IMG/VR virus record: IMGVR_UViG_3300033048_000147
Span: 1-23,158 of that record
Length of the DNA: 23,158 bases
Strand: one strand, 5' to 3'
DNA from: a virus
The first letter of the stretch is position 1. Every line of letters begins with the position of its first letter. The notes beneath the pieces are model-generated. The model searched no databases. It was not told the origin of the DNA and saw only the letters and a list, made by a program, of their open reading frames with translations. Position numbers and translations under genes: made by a program. Positions 22,656 to 23,158 of this stretch are shown here, one piece after another.

Positions 22656-23158
22656 CGCTTGCTCCCGAGGCGGAAGAAGCGGAATCCGTTGATGTGGCTC
22701 CCGGTGACCTTTTTCGCAATCGCCGAAAGCGTGCGGTACCGATCACCGTCATACTCGAAGCCCTGACGGTCTGCGAGGACGACCACGCGGATCTTCCGGC
22801 CCTTGTATTCGCGGATGATCGCCGAACCAGGCGACGGGATGCGCGGATCGTTGTGCTCGCCGTTTGGGAGCAATCGCGTGACTGTTGCTTCCGACCCCGA
22901 CTGCGGTGGGCAGACCAGCGTCTTCGGAGCCATGACTCGGATATCCGCGTCGTCGGCCAACTCCGCAGCCCGTTTGCGAGCACGCTCGGTGAGGTCGCCC
23001 TCCGCGTTTGCCTGGATGCGCCAGGCAATCTTGCGGATCAGGTAGGCGCGGTGCCGGGTCCGGACTGGTTGGCCGTGGAGATCCTCGTATCGCTCAGCCA
23101 GTTCGCTGGTGGTCATGCGATGGAGGGCGTCGATCTCTGCTGCGATGTCGTTGGGCAT
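22652..23158 (-). CDS. DUF2924 family protein
   Basis: This 168-residue protein begins at ATG 23158, the last base of the window, so its ribosome site is outside. The pattern is DUF2924: IDALHRMTTSELAERYEDLH and RAYLIRKIAWRIQANAEGDL, with ERARKRAAELADDADIR, then a C-terminal GFEYDGDRYRTLSAIAKKVT module ending NGFRFFRLG. The family is very common directly upstream of large serine recombinases in prophages, and the 4-nt ATGA overlap here shows translational coupling. It is probably a DNA-binding partner or regulator of the recombinase; no biochemical role is established that I know of. Confidence 0.88.
   Translation of the reverse strand: MPNDIAAEIDALHRMTTSELAERYEDLHGQPVRTRHRAYLIRKIAWRIQANAEGDLTERARKRAAELADDADIRVMAPKTLVCPPQSGSEATVTRLLPNGEHNDPRIPSPGSAIIREYKGRKIRVVVLADRQGFEYDGDRYRTLSAIAKKVTGSHINGFRFFRLGSKR

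Overview
The window looks like a segment of a prophage (or phage-derived element) with a siphovirus-type virion, in a GC-rich bacterium. Portal, prohead protease/capsid, tail tube, tape measure and terminase are recognisable from their translations, and GC is high almost throughout. A planctomycete host is my best guess, from the overall character of the accessory proteins (Hint domain in a Ser/Gly-rich protein, HARE-HTH protein, DUF2924 plus serine recombinase). That guess is inference and was not tested by any search.

Layout, read from right to left along the minus strand. (1) 23158-19974 is a two-gene operon: a DUF2924 protein, then an 893-residue protein that joins a complete large serine recombinase to a beta-class adenine DNA methyltransferase. 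The junction retains the linker normally found in ParB-methyltransferase proteins. (2) 18214-19968 is a convergent plus-strand island of four small genes: a zinc-ribbon protein, an unknown, a Lys/Ala/Pro-rich HARE-HTH protein and a predicted winged-helix protein. It ends at a strong cUUCGg hairpin terminator lying inside the 3' end of the recombinase-methyltransferase gene. (3) 18094-15359 is the packaging module: a small-terminase candidate, the large terminase with a similar domain at its own N-terminus, and an NrdR-like zinc ribbon. (4) 15306-13769 is an AbiE-type (type IV) toxin-antitoxin pair with its own candidate promoter and operator, inserted between packaging and head genes. (5) 13642-9022 is the head module: a small connector-like gene, lambda-type portal, a protease-capsid fusion with a convincing internal start, a DUF2190 protein and a head-tail joining candidate. 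(6) 9025-3035 is the tail module: a small membrane protein, terminator candidate, gp10-like protein, tail tube, a tail-assembly chaperone in two overlapping frames, a lipoprotein, the tape measure and a conserved tail protein. (7) 3022-1 is the distal accessory end: a Ser/Gly-rich protein with an internal Hint (intein-like) domain, a glycosyltransferase-sulfotransferase fusion, and the first codons of another gene running off the left edge.

Minus-strand structural genes are mostly joined by 4-nt ATGA/GTGA overlaps or short gaps, so they are probably one late operon apart from the AbiE pair. No tRNA, rRNA, CRISPR array, IS element or attachment site was seen. No stretch over 300 bases lacks a gene. 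The most unusual items are the recombinase-methyltransferase fusion, the Hint protein next to a glycan-modifying fusion enzyme, the chaperone frame with no start codon, the nested capsid start, and the AbiE insertion.
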